From contig OZ244921.1 in assembly GCA_965221755.1 (NCBI GenBank), positions 434,001-498,000 of the forward strand: DNA of 64,000 nucleotides, read 5' to 3'. Below the pieces are notes generated by a model. It made no database searches and was not told the DNA's origin. It saw only the letters and a program-made list of their open reading frames with translations. Positions 17,652 to 26,863 of the stretch are shown here, piece by piece. Position numbers and translations under genes: made by a program. Numbering within the stretch: the stretch's first letter is position 1; every line of letters starts with the position of its first letter. Source of the stretch: Azophilus sp965221755. Its GTDB lineage: Bacteria; Pseudomonadota; Gammaproteobacteria; Pseudomonadales; Azotimanducaceae.

Positions 17652-18617
17652 ATGCCAGATCCCTCCGGTCACGCCAAAGCCGCGCAACGGCGGCCCAGGA
17701 CTCATCTGGCCGCTTGGCTCGGTCTGCTTGCCGCCCTCGGCGGCGGCATTGCGCTGCAAAACCCGGCTATTGCGCTGCTGGGCGGGTTGCTCGTCCGTCT
17801 TGGCCTCGATTTCAACCCGGTCAGAAGGGGCATGCGGCTCGGCGCAATCAGCCTGCAAACCGCCGTGGTGCTGCTGGGCCTGACCCTCGGCTTCGACCAA
17901 GTGGTGAGCGTTTCCGCCGACTACGGCGTGATCGTGGGCGCCTATGTGCTGACAACGCTCCTGCTGGGATGGGGCTTGGCGCGCCTGACCCGCAGCGAGC
18001 GCGTCGAATCGACCCTGCTGACCAGCGGCACGGCGATCTGCGGAGCGACCGCCATCGCCACGCTCGCCCCCGTGGTCGGCGCCCGGCCGCACCAGTTGGC
18101 GGCGGCCACCGGCATTGTCTTCCTGCTCAACGCCGTGGCCCTGTTCACGTTTCCGACCATTGGCGCTTGGCTTGAACTGAGCCAGGAGGCCTTCGGCGCC
18201 TGGGTGGCGCTGGCCATCCACGATACGAGTTCGGTGGTGGCCACCGCCGCAATCTACGGCGACGAGGCGGCCGCCGTGGCCACCACGGTCAAGCTGGGGC
18301 GGGCGCTGTGGCTGATTCCGCTCGCCTTTGCGGCAAGCCTGCAGTTCGCCAAGCGCGAGGCGAAACTGCGGGTTCCGCCTTTCATCGTTCTGTTTGTCAC
18401 CGCCGCCGCGGTCGGCGGCGCCGTTGACATCGGCGAGCGGACCGCTCAGGGCATCGGCTTGGTCAGCAAAACCCTGCTGGTGGTCGCGCTTGGCCTGATC
18501 GGCCTGCAACTCGACCGGCCAAGCCTCGGCCAACTGTCGCTGTCCAGCCTCGTTCTGGGCGTCGGCCTGTGGCTGGCCGTCGTGCCCCTGGCCTTGGCGC
18601 TGGTGCTGTTCGGATAG
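17652..18617 (+). CDS. YeiH/UPF0324 family membrane protein (putative sulfate exporter family)
   Basis: 321 residues, about ten hydrophobic membrane segments, matching the YeiH (Cons_hypoth698) family. Recognisable family phrases are GLLVRLGLDFNP, LGAISLQTAVVLLGLTLGF, SGTAICGATAIATLAPV, LAIHDTSSVVATAAIYGDEA and VKLGRALWLIPLA. Start chosen at ATG 17652, which has GGTGGAAG upstream; the frame is open further up without a better start. The natural substrate is not established for the family; 'sulfate exporter' is a database convention. Its 3' side holds two copies of the dispersed hairpin repeat. Confidence 0.85.
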   Translation: MPDPSGHAKAAQRRPRTHLAAWLGLLAALGGGIALQNPAIALLGGLLVRLGLDFNPVRRGMRLGAISLQTAVVLLGLTLGFDQVVSVSADYGVIVGAYVLTTLLLGWGLARLTRSERVESTLLTSGTAICGATAIATLAPVVGARPHQLAAATGIVFLLNAVALFTFPTIGAWLELSQEAFGAWVALAIHDTSSVVATAAIYGDEAAAVATTVKLGRALWLIPLAFAASLQFAKREAKLRVPPFIVLFVTAAAVGGAVDIGERTAQGIGLVSKTLLVVALGLIGLQLDRPSLGQLSLSSLVLGVGLWLAVVPLALALVLFG

Positions 18618-18678
18618 CATAAGCATATGGCCAATCAGTCTTATCCAAATCGCGTCCCCGGCGCTATGGTCGCGCCTC

Positions 18679-18771
18679 ATGAAAGTTCCAAGAACCCGCT
18701 TGGACCGCGCCAGCCTGCTGGCCGTGGCCGTCTTCTTCGCCTACTTGCTCACTCCCGTCTGGGCCAGCTAA
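18679..18771 (+). CDS. Possible 30-residue membrane micropeptide
   Basis: ATG-to-TAA frame reading MKVPRTRLDRASLL followed by a hydrophobic segment (AVAVFFAYLLTPVWA). Positive N-terminus and a single membrane-spanning stretch look like a micropeptide, or the surviving N-terminus of a lost membrane protein. No clear ribosome site. Low confidence. Confidence 0.25.
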   Translation: MKVPRTRLDRASLLAVAVFFAYLLTPVWAS

Positions 18772-18830
18772 GAGTCCTTGCATTCGCAGTTCACGGCTGC
18801 AAATCCGCAGCCGCCATCCTGACTTCCATG

Positions 18831-19025
18831 TGCGGGTTCAGAGACATCTCGAACCCGACCCACGCAACGGGCGCGGAGTTTCGCGGCAGCGAAGCCCCAT
18901 CCGCGACCGTCAGGTCGCGCGCGTGTGCGGGCTCAGAAAACATACCGGAATCTGATCTAAGCGACGAGCGCGCGGAGTTTCGCGCCAGCGAAACTCCATC
19001 CGCGACCGTCAGGTCGCGCGGTTGC
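18831..19025 (+). repeat. Two tandem copies of the dispersed double-hairpin repeat
   Basis: Each copy contains two palindromes: GGAGTTTCGC(n4)GCGAAACTCC, perfect in the second copy, and GCGACC(gtca)GGTCGC. Between them is a shared spacer with a TGCGGGCTCAGAAAACAT-type sequence. The two copies are about 100 bp apart. Related copies lie near 14560, 28420, 55465 and 58014, all between genes. Confidence 0.85.
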
Positions 19026-19213
19026 CTGGATGTCAGCGCCCATATAGAGTGCGCTCCTTGCCGGAGCGACCATCCAGCGGCAGTCGGGGAGTGATTTGAT
19101 AAACGCAGCCTGCCTCAAGTGCGCCATCGAAGCCTGCGAGCGGGCGCCTCGCGCCTCGCTGCGTCGGGGCATGGGGGAACGGGCGCCAAGGTCATGAGGG
19201 TGGACGGCATCGA

Positions 19214-21628
19214 ATGGCTGGCTTCCGGCACCGGCTAGCGGCGGCAACCGTTCGCCACCGCTGGCTCGCCCTGGCATTGGTGGGCGCGGTCACGGCGTTC
19301 TTCGCCGCCGGCTTGCCCAAAGTCGAACTGCGCACCATCTTCTCGGACCTGTTTCCCAAGAACCACCCGTTCGTCGAGACCTTTCAAGACCACCCCAACT
19401 TCGGCAGCCCGCTGACCGTGACCCTGATGGTCAAGGTCAAGGACGGCGACATCCACAACGCCGACACCTTGGCCAAGATCTGGCGCTTGAGCCGCGATAT
19501 CGACCTGGCGCCGGCCGTGGACCACGACCAAATCCTGTCCATCGCCACGGAGCGGGCGCGGTTCTCGGAAGCCACCCCCTTTGGCATCGACTCCAAGCCG
19601 CTGATGGGCGATGCGGCGCCGACGACCGAGGCCGAGATCGCCGAGTTTCGGTCCCGAGTGGACAAAGCGCCCAACGTGCAGGCGTTCCTCATCTCCCAGG
19701 ACGAGACCGCCACCCTGATCACCGCCACCTTCATCGAACGGCTGCTGGACTTCGGCGAGACCTTCGCGTTCATCCAGGAGATGGTGGAGCGGGAAACCGA
19801 CGCCAGGCACGAGATCCACATCGCCGGCGCCCCAATCCTCACCGGCTGGGTCTATACCTACCAAGCGCAAATGCTGGGCATCTTCGGCGTCACCGCCGCC
19901 GCCCTCTTCCTGTCGCTGCTTTTCTACATGCGCAACGTGCCCGGCGTGCTGACGCCGATCATCGTCAGCGCCGTGGCCGCCGTCTGGGGATTCGGCTTCG
20001 TGGGCTGGGTCGGCGATCCCATCGAGCCCCTGATCATGGTGGTGCCGCTGCTGCTGATCGCCCGCTCGTTCAGCCACTGCGTGCAGTTCATAGAGCGCTA
20101 CTACGAGCTGTACCACGTTCTCGGCGACCGCCGCCAAGCCGCCGAACAGGCGCTGGGGGTGATGATGGCGCCGGGCGCCTTGGGCATCGTCACGGACGCC
20201 ACCGGCCTGTTCCTGATCGCCTTGGCGCCGATTCCGGTGATGGAGCGCTTCGCGCTGTTCTGCGGCTTCTGGGCCATGATCCTGCTGCCCGCCAATCTCT
20301 GGCTCAGCCCCATACTGCTGTCGCTGTTCCCCAAGCCCAGGAACGTCAAGGCCCTTCTGGGCGGGGATGCCAAGGCGGGCATGCACAACCGCATCTTCAG
20401 GATTCTCAACGTCATCGGCCAGGTCAGCCATGGCGCCAAGGCCCGCGCCACCGCCGCCATCGTGCTGGCGCTCACCATTGTCTCCCTCGGCATGATGACC
20501 CAAATCCGAGTGGGCAACCCGGTGGAGGGCAGCAACCTGCTTTGGGAGGACTCCGACTACAACGAGGCCGTGCGGCAGATCAACGCCCACTTCCCGGGCC
20601 TGATGACCTTGGAGATCGTCTTCGAGGGCAAGGACGAGAACCAGCGCGTGGTCAGGATGGCGGAAACCGTGAAGGCGATGAACGCCCTGCAGCGCAACCT
20701 CGAGTCGCAGCCCGATCCCCCGGCGGCGACCCTGTCGTTTGCCGACTATCTGCCGGAGGCCAACCGGCTGTTCAGCGGCGGCAACCCCAAGTGGGCGCCC
20801 TTGGACTACGACGACGTCTCGGTGAACGCCGCAGCCGGCGCCCTGCTGCTCGGGGCGAGCACCAAGGCGTACAGCAATGTGGCCGACTTCGAGCTGAAGA
20901 ACGGCACCGTGTCGTTGTGGTACAAGGACAACAAGCAGGACACGGTGGACAGGGCGCTGGCCCAGACCCGGGCGGCCATCGAGGCAGTGGGCGCGGAGCA
21001 CGACGCCTTCCGCATCCGCTTGGGCACCGGTGCCATTGCGCTGCAGCAATCCGTCAACGAAACCGTGGACTTCTACCAGTGGATCATCCTCGCGGCGCTG
21101 AACCTCGTGATCCTGCTGACCTGCAGCTTCGCCTACCGCTCCATCCAAGCCGGATTGATCCTGCTCATTCCGGTGAACCTCTCGAACCTGTTCCTCGCCG
21201 CGGTGATGGTGATGATGGGCATTGGACTGGACGTGAACACCCTGCCGATCGCCGCCATCGGCATCGGCGTGGGCATCGACTACGGCATCTACTTGCTGAG
21301 CCGCATCTGCGAGGAGTACCGGGACAGCCAGCATTACGGCGACGCCATCCGCAAGGCGGTCGCCACCACGGGCAAGGCGATCTTCTTCACCGCCACCATC
21401 GTGCTGCTCAGCATCCTGCCTTGGTACTTCCTGTCCGGGCTCAAGTTCCTGGCGGACATGGGCCTGCTGCTGGTCATCATCATGCTCATCAACATGGTGG
21501 TGGCGCTGGTGGTGCTGCCGCTGCTGGTCTATTTGATCAAGCCGGGCTTCGTCGATCGGGAGCACTTGCTCATGGCGGAATCGACCGGCGCCGACCTGGG
21601 CGGCCGGCATTTGCGGGCTGCAGGGTAA
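19214..21628 (+). CDS. MMPL/RND superfamily transporter
   Basis: 804-residue inner-membrane protein with the RND/MMPL layout: one N-terminal transmembrane helix, a large periplasmic loop (about residues 40-220), a five-helix block (from LGIFGVTAAALFLSLLFY), a second loop, and a second five-helix block (from FYQWIILAALNLVILLT, including IGIGVGIDYGIYLLSRICEE). Proteins of this type move hydrophobic molecules or lipids using the proton gradient; the substrate here is unknown. It heads a run of same-strand genes with DUF1329, YCF48-type and DUF1302 proteins, a recurrent partnership in proteobacteria, so an export or envelope-transport module is likely. Confidence 0.87.
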   Translation: MAGFRHRLAAATVRHRWLALALVGAVTAFFAAGLPKVELRTIFSDLFPKNHPFVETFQDHPNFGSPLTVTLMVKVKDGDIHNADTLAKIWRLSRDIDLAPAVDHDQILSIATERARFSEATPFGIDSKPLMGDAAPTTEAEIAEFRSRVDKAPNVQAFLISQDETATLITATFIERLLDFGETFAFIQEMVERETDARHEIHIAGAPILTGWVYTYQAQMLGIFGVTAAALFLSLLFYMRNVPGVLTPIIVSAVAAVWGFGFVGWVGDPIEPLIMVVPLLLIARSFSHCVQFIERYYELYHVLGDRRQAAEQALGVMMAPGALGIVTDATGLFLIALAPIPVMERFALFCGFWAMILLPANLWLSPILLSLFPKPRNVKALLGGDAKAGMHNRIFRILNVIGQVSHGAKARATAAIVLALTIVSLGMMTQIRVGNPVEGSNLLWEDSDYNEAVRQINAHFPGLMTLEIVFEGKDENQRVVRMAETVKAMNALQRNLESQPDPPAATLSFADYLPEANRLFSGGNPKWAPLDYDDVSVNAAAGALLLGASTKAYSNVADFELKNGTVSLWYKDNKQDTVDRALAQTRAAIEAVGAEHDAFRIRLGTGAIALQQSVNETVDFYQWIILAALNLVILLTCSFAYRSIQAGLILLIPVNLSNLFLAAVMVMMGIGLDVNTLPIAAIGIGVGIDYGIYLLSRICEEYRDSQHYGDAIRKAVATTGKAIFFTATIVLLSILPWYFLSGLKFLADMGLLLVIIMLINMVVALVVLPLLVYLIKPGFVDREHLLMAESTGADLGGRHLRAAG

Positions 21629-21718
21629 GCGTTTAGGGTAGATCGACGCAGGCTGGTCAACCGGGGTCAACGAACCGCCGACCAAAGGACCAATCATCGG
21701 AACAAAAGGGGAATCAAC

Positions 21719-23098
21719 ATGCACATTCGCAAATACGGCAAGGGCTTCTCACGCCGCTTCTTCCTGGAGCAGATGTCCAAGGGGGTCATCGCCACCGGTG
21801 TGCTGGCGCCGCTGTGGCCCACCATCGCCCGGGGCAACACCATCGAGAAGGTGTATCCGGACGAAATCTCCACCCTTGAGGGACTGACCGACGGGCGCGT
21901 CAACACCGGTGACGTCATCAACGCCGGCAATGTCGAGTTGCTCAAGGACTTCATGGATCCGGTGTCCTATCTGCAGGTGTCGCAAATGGACCGCGAAATC
22001 GACACCCATGCCAGCACCACGAACCCGGAGTGGCTGATGCCGCCGGACTACCTGCGGGCCTCCATCGCCAACAGCGGCCGGGCGCGCTTCGACGACACCG
22101 GCAACGTGCGCACCGACGACGGCTCCGCCTGGATTGGCGGCAACCCCTTCCCGGAGGCGAAGACCGCGACCGAGGCCTTCGCCAACATCACCCTGTCCTG
22201 GGGCCGCTACGACCAGACCTTCTACGCCATTCGGGAGGAGGACCTGAATCCGGACGGCAGCACGGCCTACAAGTACGATTTCGTCTGGTGCGAGATGAAC
22301 GCCACCGGGCGGGTCACCCTGGACGACAATCCGTTTCGCGGCCGGGACGACACCCTGCGCTACCAATCGGTGTTCTTCAACACGCCCCAGGACGTGCGCG
22401 GCACCGCGTTCCTGTCCATCTGGCCCTACGACCAAACCCAGTTTCCGGAACTGCATGGCTATCTCCCGGCGTTCAAGCGGGTGCGCCGCTATCCCACCAA
22501 CCAGCGTTTCGAGCCGTTGCTGCCGGGGCCGACGTGGTACATATCGGACGCTTGGGGCGCCGGCGACCCCTTCCTCACTTGGGGCAACTTCAAGCTGGTC
22601 CATCGCGGGCCTTGGCTGGGGCCGGCGGGGCCGGGCAACTTCAACGTCAACCACGAGAACTGGGAACGCCCGCGGGTGGGCGGGCAGAACGGCCAGAGCT
22701 TCTTCCGCAGCCACTGGGAGGTGATACCCGACGCCATCGTGCTGGAGACCGAGCCGGTCGGGTACCCCCGAGCGCCCATCAGCAAGCGGCGGGTGTACAT
22801 TGACGCCCGGGCCATGGTGGCGTTCAACAGCGTCAGCTACGACCGGCGCGGAGAGGTGTTCAAGAACTTCGAGCACGGCAACGGCATGACCATCGGCGCC
22901 GACGGCACGCCAGCCAATGTTCTGGACGGCAAGCCGATGTGGACTTGGAACTTCGTCATCGTCCACGACGTGCAGACCAATCGCATCTCCCTGCCGGAAC
23001 TGGTGCGCTCGTCAGGGGGCTACGACACCCACTACAACGATCCCAACGACTACAACCGCTACCTGACCGTATCGGCGATGCGCCGCTTGGGAACCTAG
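21719..23098 (+). CDS. DUF1329 family periplasmic/outer-membrane protein with Tat-type signal
   Basis: 459 residues. The N-terminus has a twin-arginine signal (SRRFFLE) followed by a hydrophobic stretch (GVIATGVLAPLW). The body matches DUF1329 proteins, which are related to LolB-like lipoprotein and lipid carriers and usually sit beside DUF1302 and MMPL genes. Family-like text includes RVTLDDNPFRGRDDTLRYQ, PGPTWYISDAWGAGDPFLTW and KRRVYIDARAMVAFNSVSYD. A ribosome site (AAAAGGGGA) precedes ATG 21719. A perfect 16-bp tandem duplication begins directly after the stop codon. Tat export would mean folding before export; this is inferred from the motif alone. Confidence 0.85.
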   Translation: MHIRKYGKGFSRRFFLEQMSKGVIATGVLAPLWPTIARGNTIEKVYPDEISTLEGLTDGRVNTGDVINAGNVELLKDFMDPVSYLQVSQMDREIDTHASTTNPEWLMPPDYLRASIANSGRARFDDTGNVRTDDGSAWIGGNPFPEAKTATEAFANITLSWGRYDQTFYAIREEDLNPDGSTAYKYDFVWCEMNATGRVTLDDNPFRGRDDTLRYQSVFFNTPQDVRGTAFLSIWPYDQTQFPELHGYLPAFKRVRRYPTNQRFEPLLPGPTWYISDAWGAGDPFLTWGNFKLVHRGPWLGPAGPGNFNVNHENWERPRVGGQNGQSFFRSHWEVIPDAIVLETEPVGYPRAPISKRRVYIDARAMVAFNSVSYDRRGEVFKNFEHGNGMTIGADGTPANVLDGKPMWTWNFVIVHDVQTNRISLPELVRSSGGYDTHYNDPNDYNRYLTVSAMRRLGT

Positions 23099-23311
23099 TG
23101 CTCCGTCTCGTAAATGCTCCGTCTCGTAAATAAGCGGGTTTTGGGCGCTAGGCCGTTTCGGTTCCCGTGCAAGGCCCTTGCCGTTGCCGGAAAGGGCGAT
23201 GACGCGGTGCGGCATGCCCCACACAAGGAGGAGCAATGCAGCCGGGGGCCGAAACGGCCACGAATGATCACGCTTGTTTGCGGGACGGAACACCGCGCGC
23301 GAACTCGCTGC

Positions 23312-24286
23312 ATGCGTTGGCTTGTGACCTGCGCCTTGGCGGCGCTCGCTGCGGGCGCCGCCGCCAACCGCAGCGGCGAGGCGCTCGGCCTCGTCCGCTC
23401 CGGCTTGCCGCACGACGCCTTGTACGACCTCACCTTCGTCGGAGCCACGGGCATTGCGGTGGGCCATCACGGCCAACTGCTGCTCAGCGAGGACGGCGGC
23501 GAGGCCTGGCGCGCCATTGCGCCGATCGGCGATACGGCCCTGTTGGCGGTGGATGCGCAGGATGGGCGCATGGTCGTGGTCGGCCAGCAGGGCCGCATCT
23601 TCAGCGGCGCCGATGCCCGCAGCCTGTCGGCTGTGGACAGCCCGACCGCCGAGCGCCTGCTGTCGGTGGCCCTGCATGAATCGGGACTGGCCGTGGCCGT
23701 GGGCGGCTTCGGCGCGGTGGTGATTTCCGAGGACGGCGGCGCAACTTGGGCGGCGCGCCGTCTGGACTGGGCCGAACTGCAGCCGGAGGGGCTGGAGGCG
23801 CACCTTTACGACGCATCCATCAACGATGACGGGGAAATTCTGATTTGCGGCGAATTCGCCATGATCCTGGCCAGCGGCGACCGCGGCCGAACTTGGCAGG
23901 TCCGCCACCAAGGCGACGCCTCGCTGTTCGCCATGCGCATTGACGGCCAAGGGCTGGGCTTCGCGGTCGGCCAGGAGGGCACGGTGCTGCGCACCCGCGA
24001 CGCCGGCGCCACTTGGCAGGCCGCGGCAACGGGCAGCCGGGCCAACCTGCTCGACGTATGGCACTCCAAGGAGGGCGAAGTGGTGGCGGTCGGCATCCGC
24101 GCCCTGCTGCGCAGCCGCGACCTGGGCGAGACCTGGGCTTCGGTGGGCGGACGCGCCGTGGAACGGTCGTGGTACGCCGCCTTGGCGCCCGGAATCGTCA
24201 AGCGCAACCTTGAGGACGGAACCTTGCGGGAGCAGCGCGTCTATGCCGTCGGCGAGCGCGGCCGCATCGTGGCCGTGAACCAATGA
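23312..24286 (+). CDS. YCF48/BNR-repeat beta-propeller protein
   Basis: 324 residues from ATG 23312, the first start that gives a proper signal peptide (MRWLVTCALAALAAGAAA). Repeated units with 'G..G....S.DGG..W' (LLSEDGGEAW, VISEDGGATW, LASGDRGRTW, LRTRDAGATW, LRSRDLGETW) mark a sialidase/YCF48-type propeller, here periplasmic. It belongs to the MMPL-DUF1329-DUF1302 group, where such propellers recur; a scaffold or assembly role is inferred. The frame is open further upstream but without a signal sequence. Confidence 0.85.
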   Translation: MRWLVTCALAALAAGAAANRSGEALGLVRSGLPHDALYDLTFVGATGIAVGHHGQLLLSEDGGEAWRAIAPIGDTALLAVDAQDGRMVVVGQQGRIFSGADARSLSAVDSPTAERLLSVALHESGLAVAVGGFGAVVISEDGGATWAARRLDWAELQPEGLEAHLYDASINDDGEILICGEFAMILASGDRGRTWQVRHQGDASLFAMRIDGQGLGFAVGQEGTVLRTRDAGATWQAAATGSRANLLDVWHSKEGEVVAVGIRALLRSRDLGETWASVGGRAVERSWYAALAPGIVKRNLEDGTLREQRVYAVGERGRIVAVNQ

Positions 24287-24341
24287 CCACGCAAAGCCCA
24301 TGACCACGCAAAGTAAGCAACGACATGAATAAGGGGAAATC

Positions 24342-26141
24342 ATGAAACAAGCCAAGCTGTTCAGGTACGTCCTGATGACGGTGCTCGGCGCATTGCCGAT
24401 GGCTGCGGCCGCGGACATCAGCGTCAGCATCACCGGTTTCGTCCGCCAGGAGACCGCCAGCGCCTTCAGCGATGCGAATCCGTACAACCAAGGCTACGGC
24501 AACCTGTTCAGCGGCAGGACCGTGGTCAATGCCTTCGGCAACGAGATTGTCCGGGCGCAGCCCACCAGCGAGCCGAACTGGAGCCTGTTCGCCACCCGCG
24601 GCGAGCTGGACTTCAAACTGCGCTTCTCCGACAGCTGGGAGGGCTTCGCGAAGATCAGGGGCTTTCGCGACTGGCGGCTGGAGGATGAGTTCGACGGCAT
24701 CGACCACTTCGGTTCCGGCTTTGACGACGGCGACGGCAGCACGCTGGAGTTCAATGGCAAGGACTACATGGTCGATCTGCCCGCGCTCTACCTGGACTAC
24801 AACAACGGCCCCCTGTGGCTGCGCATCGGCAACCAGCAGATCGCTTGGGGGGAGGCCATCTTCTTCCGCGTCTTTGACGTCGTGAACGGGCTGGACCTGC
24901 GCCGGCACAGCTTCCTCGACGTGGCGGCGGAGGAGTACTCCGACAAGCGCGTGCCCTCGCTGGGGGTTCGCGGCAGCTACCGCTTCGAGAACGACTGGGA
25001 GATCGAGGGCTTCGTACAGCGCTTCCGCCCCTCGGTGCTCTCGCCCCTGGACACCCCGTACAACTTCATCGCCTCCCAGTTCGTGGTGCGGCAGAAGCAG
25101 GGCTGGGACGACAACGATGACGAATTCAACTTCGGCGCCCGGTTGAGCGGGCGGGCCGGGGACTTCGATCTCAGCTTCATGGCCGTCTCCCGGACCAACC
25201 CCGACGGCGTGTTCCGCTGGACCGAGTCCGACGTGAATCCGTTCGTCGGCATACCCGGCTTGGAACCCGTTGGCCAACTGCTCTCCCAAACCGCCTTCGA
25301 GATCAATCCCGCCGGGGTCTGGTCGGCCGATGAGTGGTTCCGCTACGCCGGGCTGTCCCGGCTCGACGGCATCGGCGGCTTGAGCGCTTCCGTGCTGGAG
25401 TTTCCGGCCGCCCAAGCCTTGGGCGCGTTTCCGATCAGCCCGGAGACCTGCGCCGCCGTCGGCTTGGCCGACGACCTGCGGGCCTGCGCAGCGTTGGAGC
25501 TGGATCTGTTCTTCGACCCCAACAACCCGATCCAAGCGGGCCTCGGGCCGCTGAAGGGCCACATCGCCCGTGAGTACTTCCGGGAGGAGATCTTCGGCGC
25601 CGGCATGACCTACGTCTTTCAGGGCGCGCCCAACACCTTGTTCGACCAGCTGGTGCTGCGGGTCGAGGCCACCTTGGCCCTCGACCGCAAGTTCACCAAC
25701 CTGACCTTGAGCCGCGACTACATCGAGAAGGACGAATTCGTCAGCAACGTCTCTTTCGAGAAGTACCACCGCTTCTCGCGGGACTTCCCGGCCACCTACT
25801 TCGTTCTGCAATGGATGCGCAAGTCGGAGAGCGACATGCTCGGCCGCCACGTGAGCGGCTTCGACAACGACGGCGCGCCCAAGGGGGAGGGCAGCTTCAA
25901 CGCCGTGGCCTTCGCGCTGCAGCAACCCTTCCCCGGCCTGATCTGGCGGGCCGACTTGGCGGTGCTCTACGACGCCAACGGCGGCTTCCTGGTGCAGCCC
26001 GGCGCGCGCTGGCGTCCCCGGGACGACGTGCAGCTGGACATCTACGCCAACCTGATCGGCTCCAACGGCGGCAACGACGACGTGATGCAAACCTTCGAGC
26101 GCATGGACGAGGTGTTTGCGCGGTTCACCTACTACTTCTAA
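24342..26141 (+). CDS. DUF1302 family outer-membrane beta-barrel protein
   Basis: 599 residues with a clear signal peptide (cleavage after LPMAAAA) and alternating aromatic/polar beta-strand pattern ending in an aromatic C-terminus (FARFTYYF), the usual outer-membrane insertion signal. It matches the DUF1302 family (SITGFVRQETA, LRIGNQQIAWGEAIFFRVFD, LRRHSFLD). A good ribosome site (AAGGGGAAA) precedes the ATG. It is the presumed outer-membrane component of the MMPL/DUF1329 module. A 40-nt near-perfect palindrome follows the stop. Confidence 0.87.
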   Translation: MKQAKLFRYVLMTVLGALPMAAAADISVSITGFVRQETASAFSDANPYNQGYGNLFSGRTVVNAFGNEIVRAQPTSEPNWSLFATRGELDFKLRFSDSWEGFAKIRGFRDWRLEDEFDGIDHFGSGFDDGDGSTLEFNGKDYMVDLPALYLDYNNGPLWLRIGNQQIAWGEAIFFRVFDVVNGLDLRRHSFLDVAAEEYSDKRVPSLGVRGSYRFENDWEIEGFVQRFRPSVLSPLDTPYNFIASQFVVRQKQGWDDNDDEFNFGARLSGRAGDFDLSFMAVSRTNPDGVFRWTESDVNPFVGIPGLEPVGQLLSQTAFEINPAGVWSADEWFRYAGLSRLDGIGGLSASVLEFPAAQALGAFPISPETCAAVGLADDLRACAALELDLFFDPNNPIQAGLGPLKGHIAREYFREEIFGAGMTYVFQGAPNTLFDQLVLRVEATLALDRKFTNLTLSRDYIEKDEFVSNVSFEKYHRFSRDFPATYFVLQWMRKSESDMLGRHVSGFDNDGAPKGEGSFNAVAFALQQPFPGLIWRADLAVLYDANGGFLVQPGARWRPRDDVQLDIYANLIGSNGGNDDVMQTFERMDEVFARFTYYF

Positions 26142-26179
26142 TGCCGTGTCATGCGTCACGTGACGTGTGGCACGGCATT
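26140..26179 (+). promoter_or_regulatory. 40-nt near-perfect palindrome between DUF1302 and exbB
   Basis: Arms AATGCCGTG and CACGGCATT enclose a CGTCACGTGACG palindrome; the few mismatches can be read as G-U pairs, so the RNA would form a stem of about 20 bp. There is no T-run after it, so it is not a standard intrinsic terminator. It begins at the stop codon of the DUF1302 gene and could be a processing or attenuation hairpin, or a dimeric protein's site. Confidence 0.7.
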
Positions 26180-26201
26180 GCGGAATTGCAAGCGCTAACT
26201 C

Positions 26202-26786
26202 GTGCTGGAGGCGTTGACGCGGCTTGTTGATCTGGGTGGCCCGGTGGTGGTCGCCCTGCTGCTGCTCTCCGTGGTCGGCGCCGCCGCCATCATCCACAAG
26301 CTGCTGCAGTTGCGGCCTTACGGCGTTCGCTATTTCGAGCGGCTCGCCTCGCAGGTGGCCGGCTCGTCCACCGAGTTGGCGGCCGATGGCGCGATCGCAG
26401 AGCTGGTGGCATTCGCTCTGGCGGAGCGAGCAGCCGACCGGCCCGCCGCTGCGCTGGAGGCGGAGGTCGCCCGGCGCGGCAATCTCCTGCTCAGCGGTCT
26501 GTCCCGCCACCTGCGCTTAGTGGAGCTCATCGCCTACATCTCCCCGTTGCTTGGCCTGCTTGGCACCGTGCTCGGCATGATCGATGCATTCCGGGGCTTG
26601 GAGGTGGATGTGGGCCAGGCTGATGCCGGGGTGCTGGCCGGCGGCATTTGGGAGGCCCTGCTGACCACCGCCGTGGGGTTGGGCGTCGCCATCCCGATGA
26701 CTGCCGCCCACAGCCTGCTGGAAGGGCGCGCGCAGCGCATCGGCGAGCAGCTCCAGGACCTGCTCGAACGGGCGCTCTCCGCTTGA
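26202..26786 (+). CDS. exbB: MotA/TolQ/ExbB proton-channel family protein
   Basis: 194 residues with three membrane helices: VVVALLLLSVVGAAAIIHKL near the N-terminus, then the paired helices LIAYISPLLGLLGTVLGMIDAF and LLTTAVGLGVAIPMTAAHSLLE that hold the family signature. It forms the stator that couples proton flow to a periplasmic partner. The start is GTG at 26202; no ATG lies nearby. The two genes that follow encode ExbD-type partners; no TonB or TolA gene is present in the window, so the driven system is unknown, though the preceding envelope-transport genes are candidates. Confidence 0.9.
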   Translation: MLEALTRLVDLGGPVVVALLLLSVVGAAAIIHKLLQLRPYGVRYFERLASQVAGSSTELAADGAIAELVAFALAERAADRPAAALEAEVARRGNLLLSGLSRHLRLVELIAYISPLLGLLGTVLGMIDAFRGLEVDVGQADAGVLAGGIWEALLTTAVGLGVAIPMTAAHSLLEGRAQRIGEQLQDLLERALSA

Positions 26787-26863
26787 GGGCCCGTCAGCTT
26801 GCCGCAGCGCGCCGCAACGCTGACGCACCGGCAAGCAGCCGTCCGTGACCGAGGAGTCTTGAC

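Larger units (their letters stand above)
18618..19213. other. 596-bp intergenic region with two hairpin-repeat copies and a possible micro-ORF
   Basis: No normal-sized gene. It holds a candidate 30-codon ORF (18679-18771), two copies of the dispersed hairpin repeat (18831-19025) and the leader of the MMPL gene. A longer open frame across the repeats translates only repeat sequence and is not considered real. Confidence 0.6.

Noticed and set aside
18627..19094. 155-codon open frame over the hairpin repeats
   Set aside because: Its sequence is mostly translated repeat, with the same words twice; no ribosome site.
19235..21724. An 829-codon minus-strand open frame opposite the MMPL gene
   Set aside because: His/Gln/Glu-rich shadow translation without domains; the plus strand encodes a clear membrane transporter.
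24198..26510. A 770-codon minus-strand open frame opposite the DUF1302 gene
   Set aside because: Shadow frame; the plus-strand product has a signal peptide and a barrel-type C-terminus.
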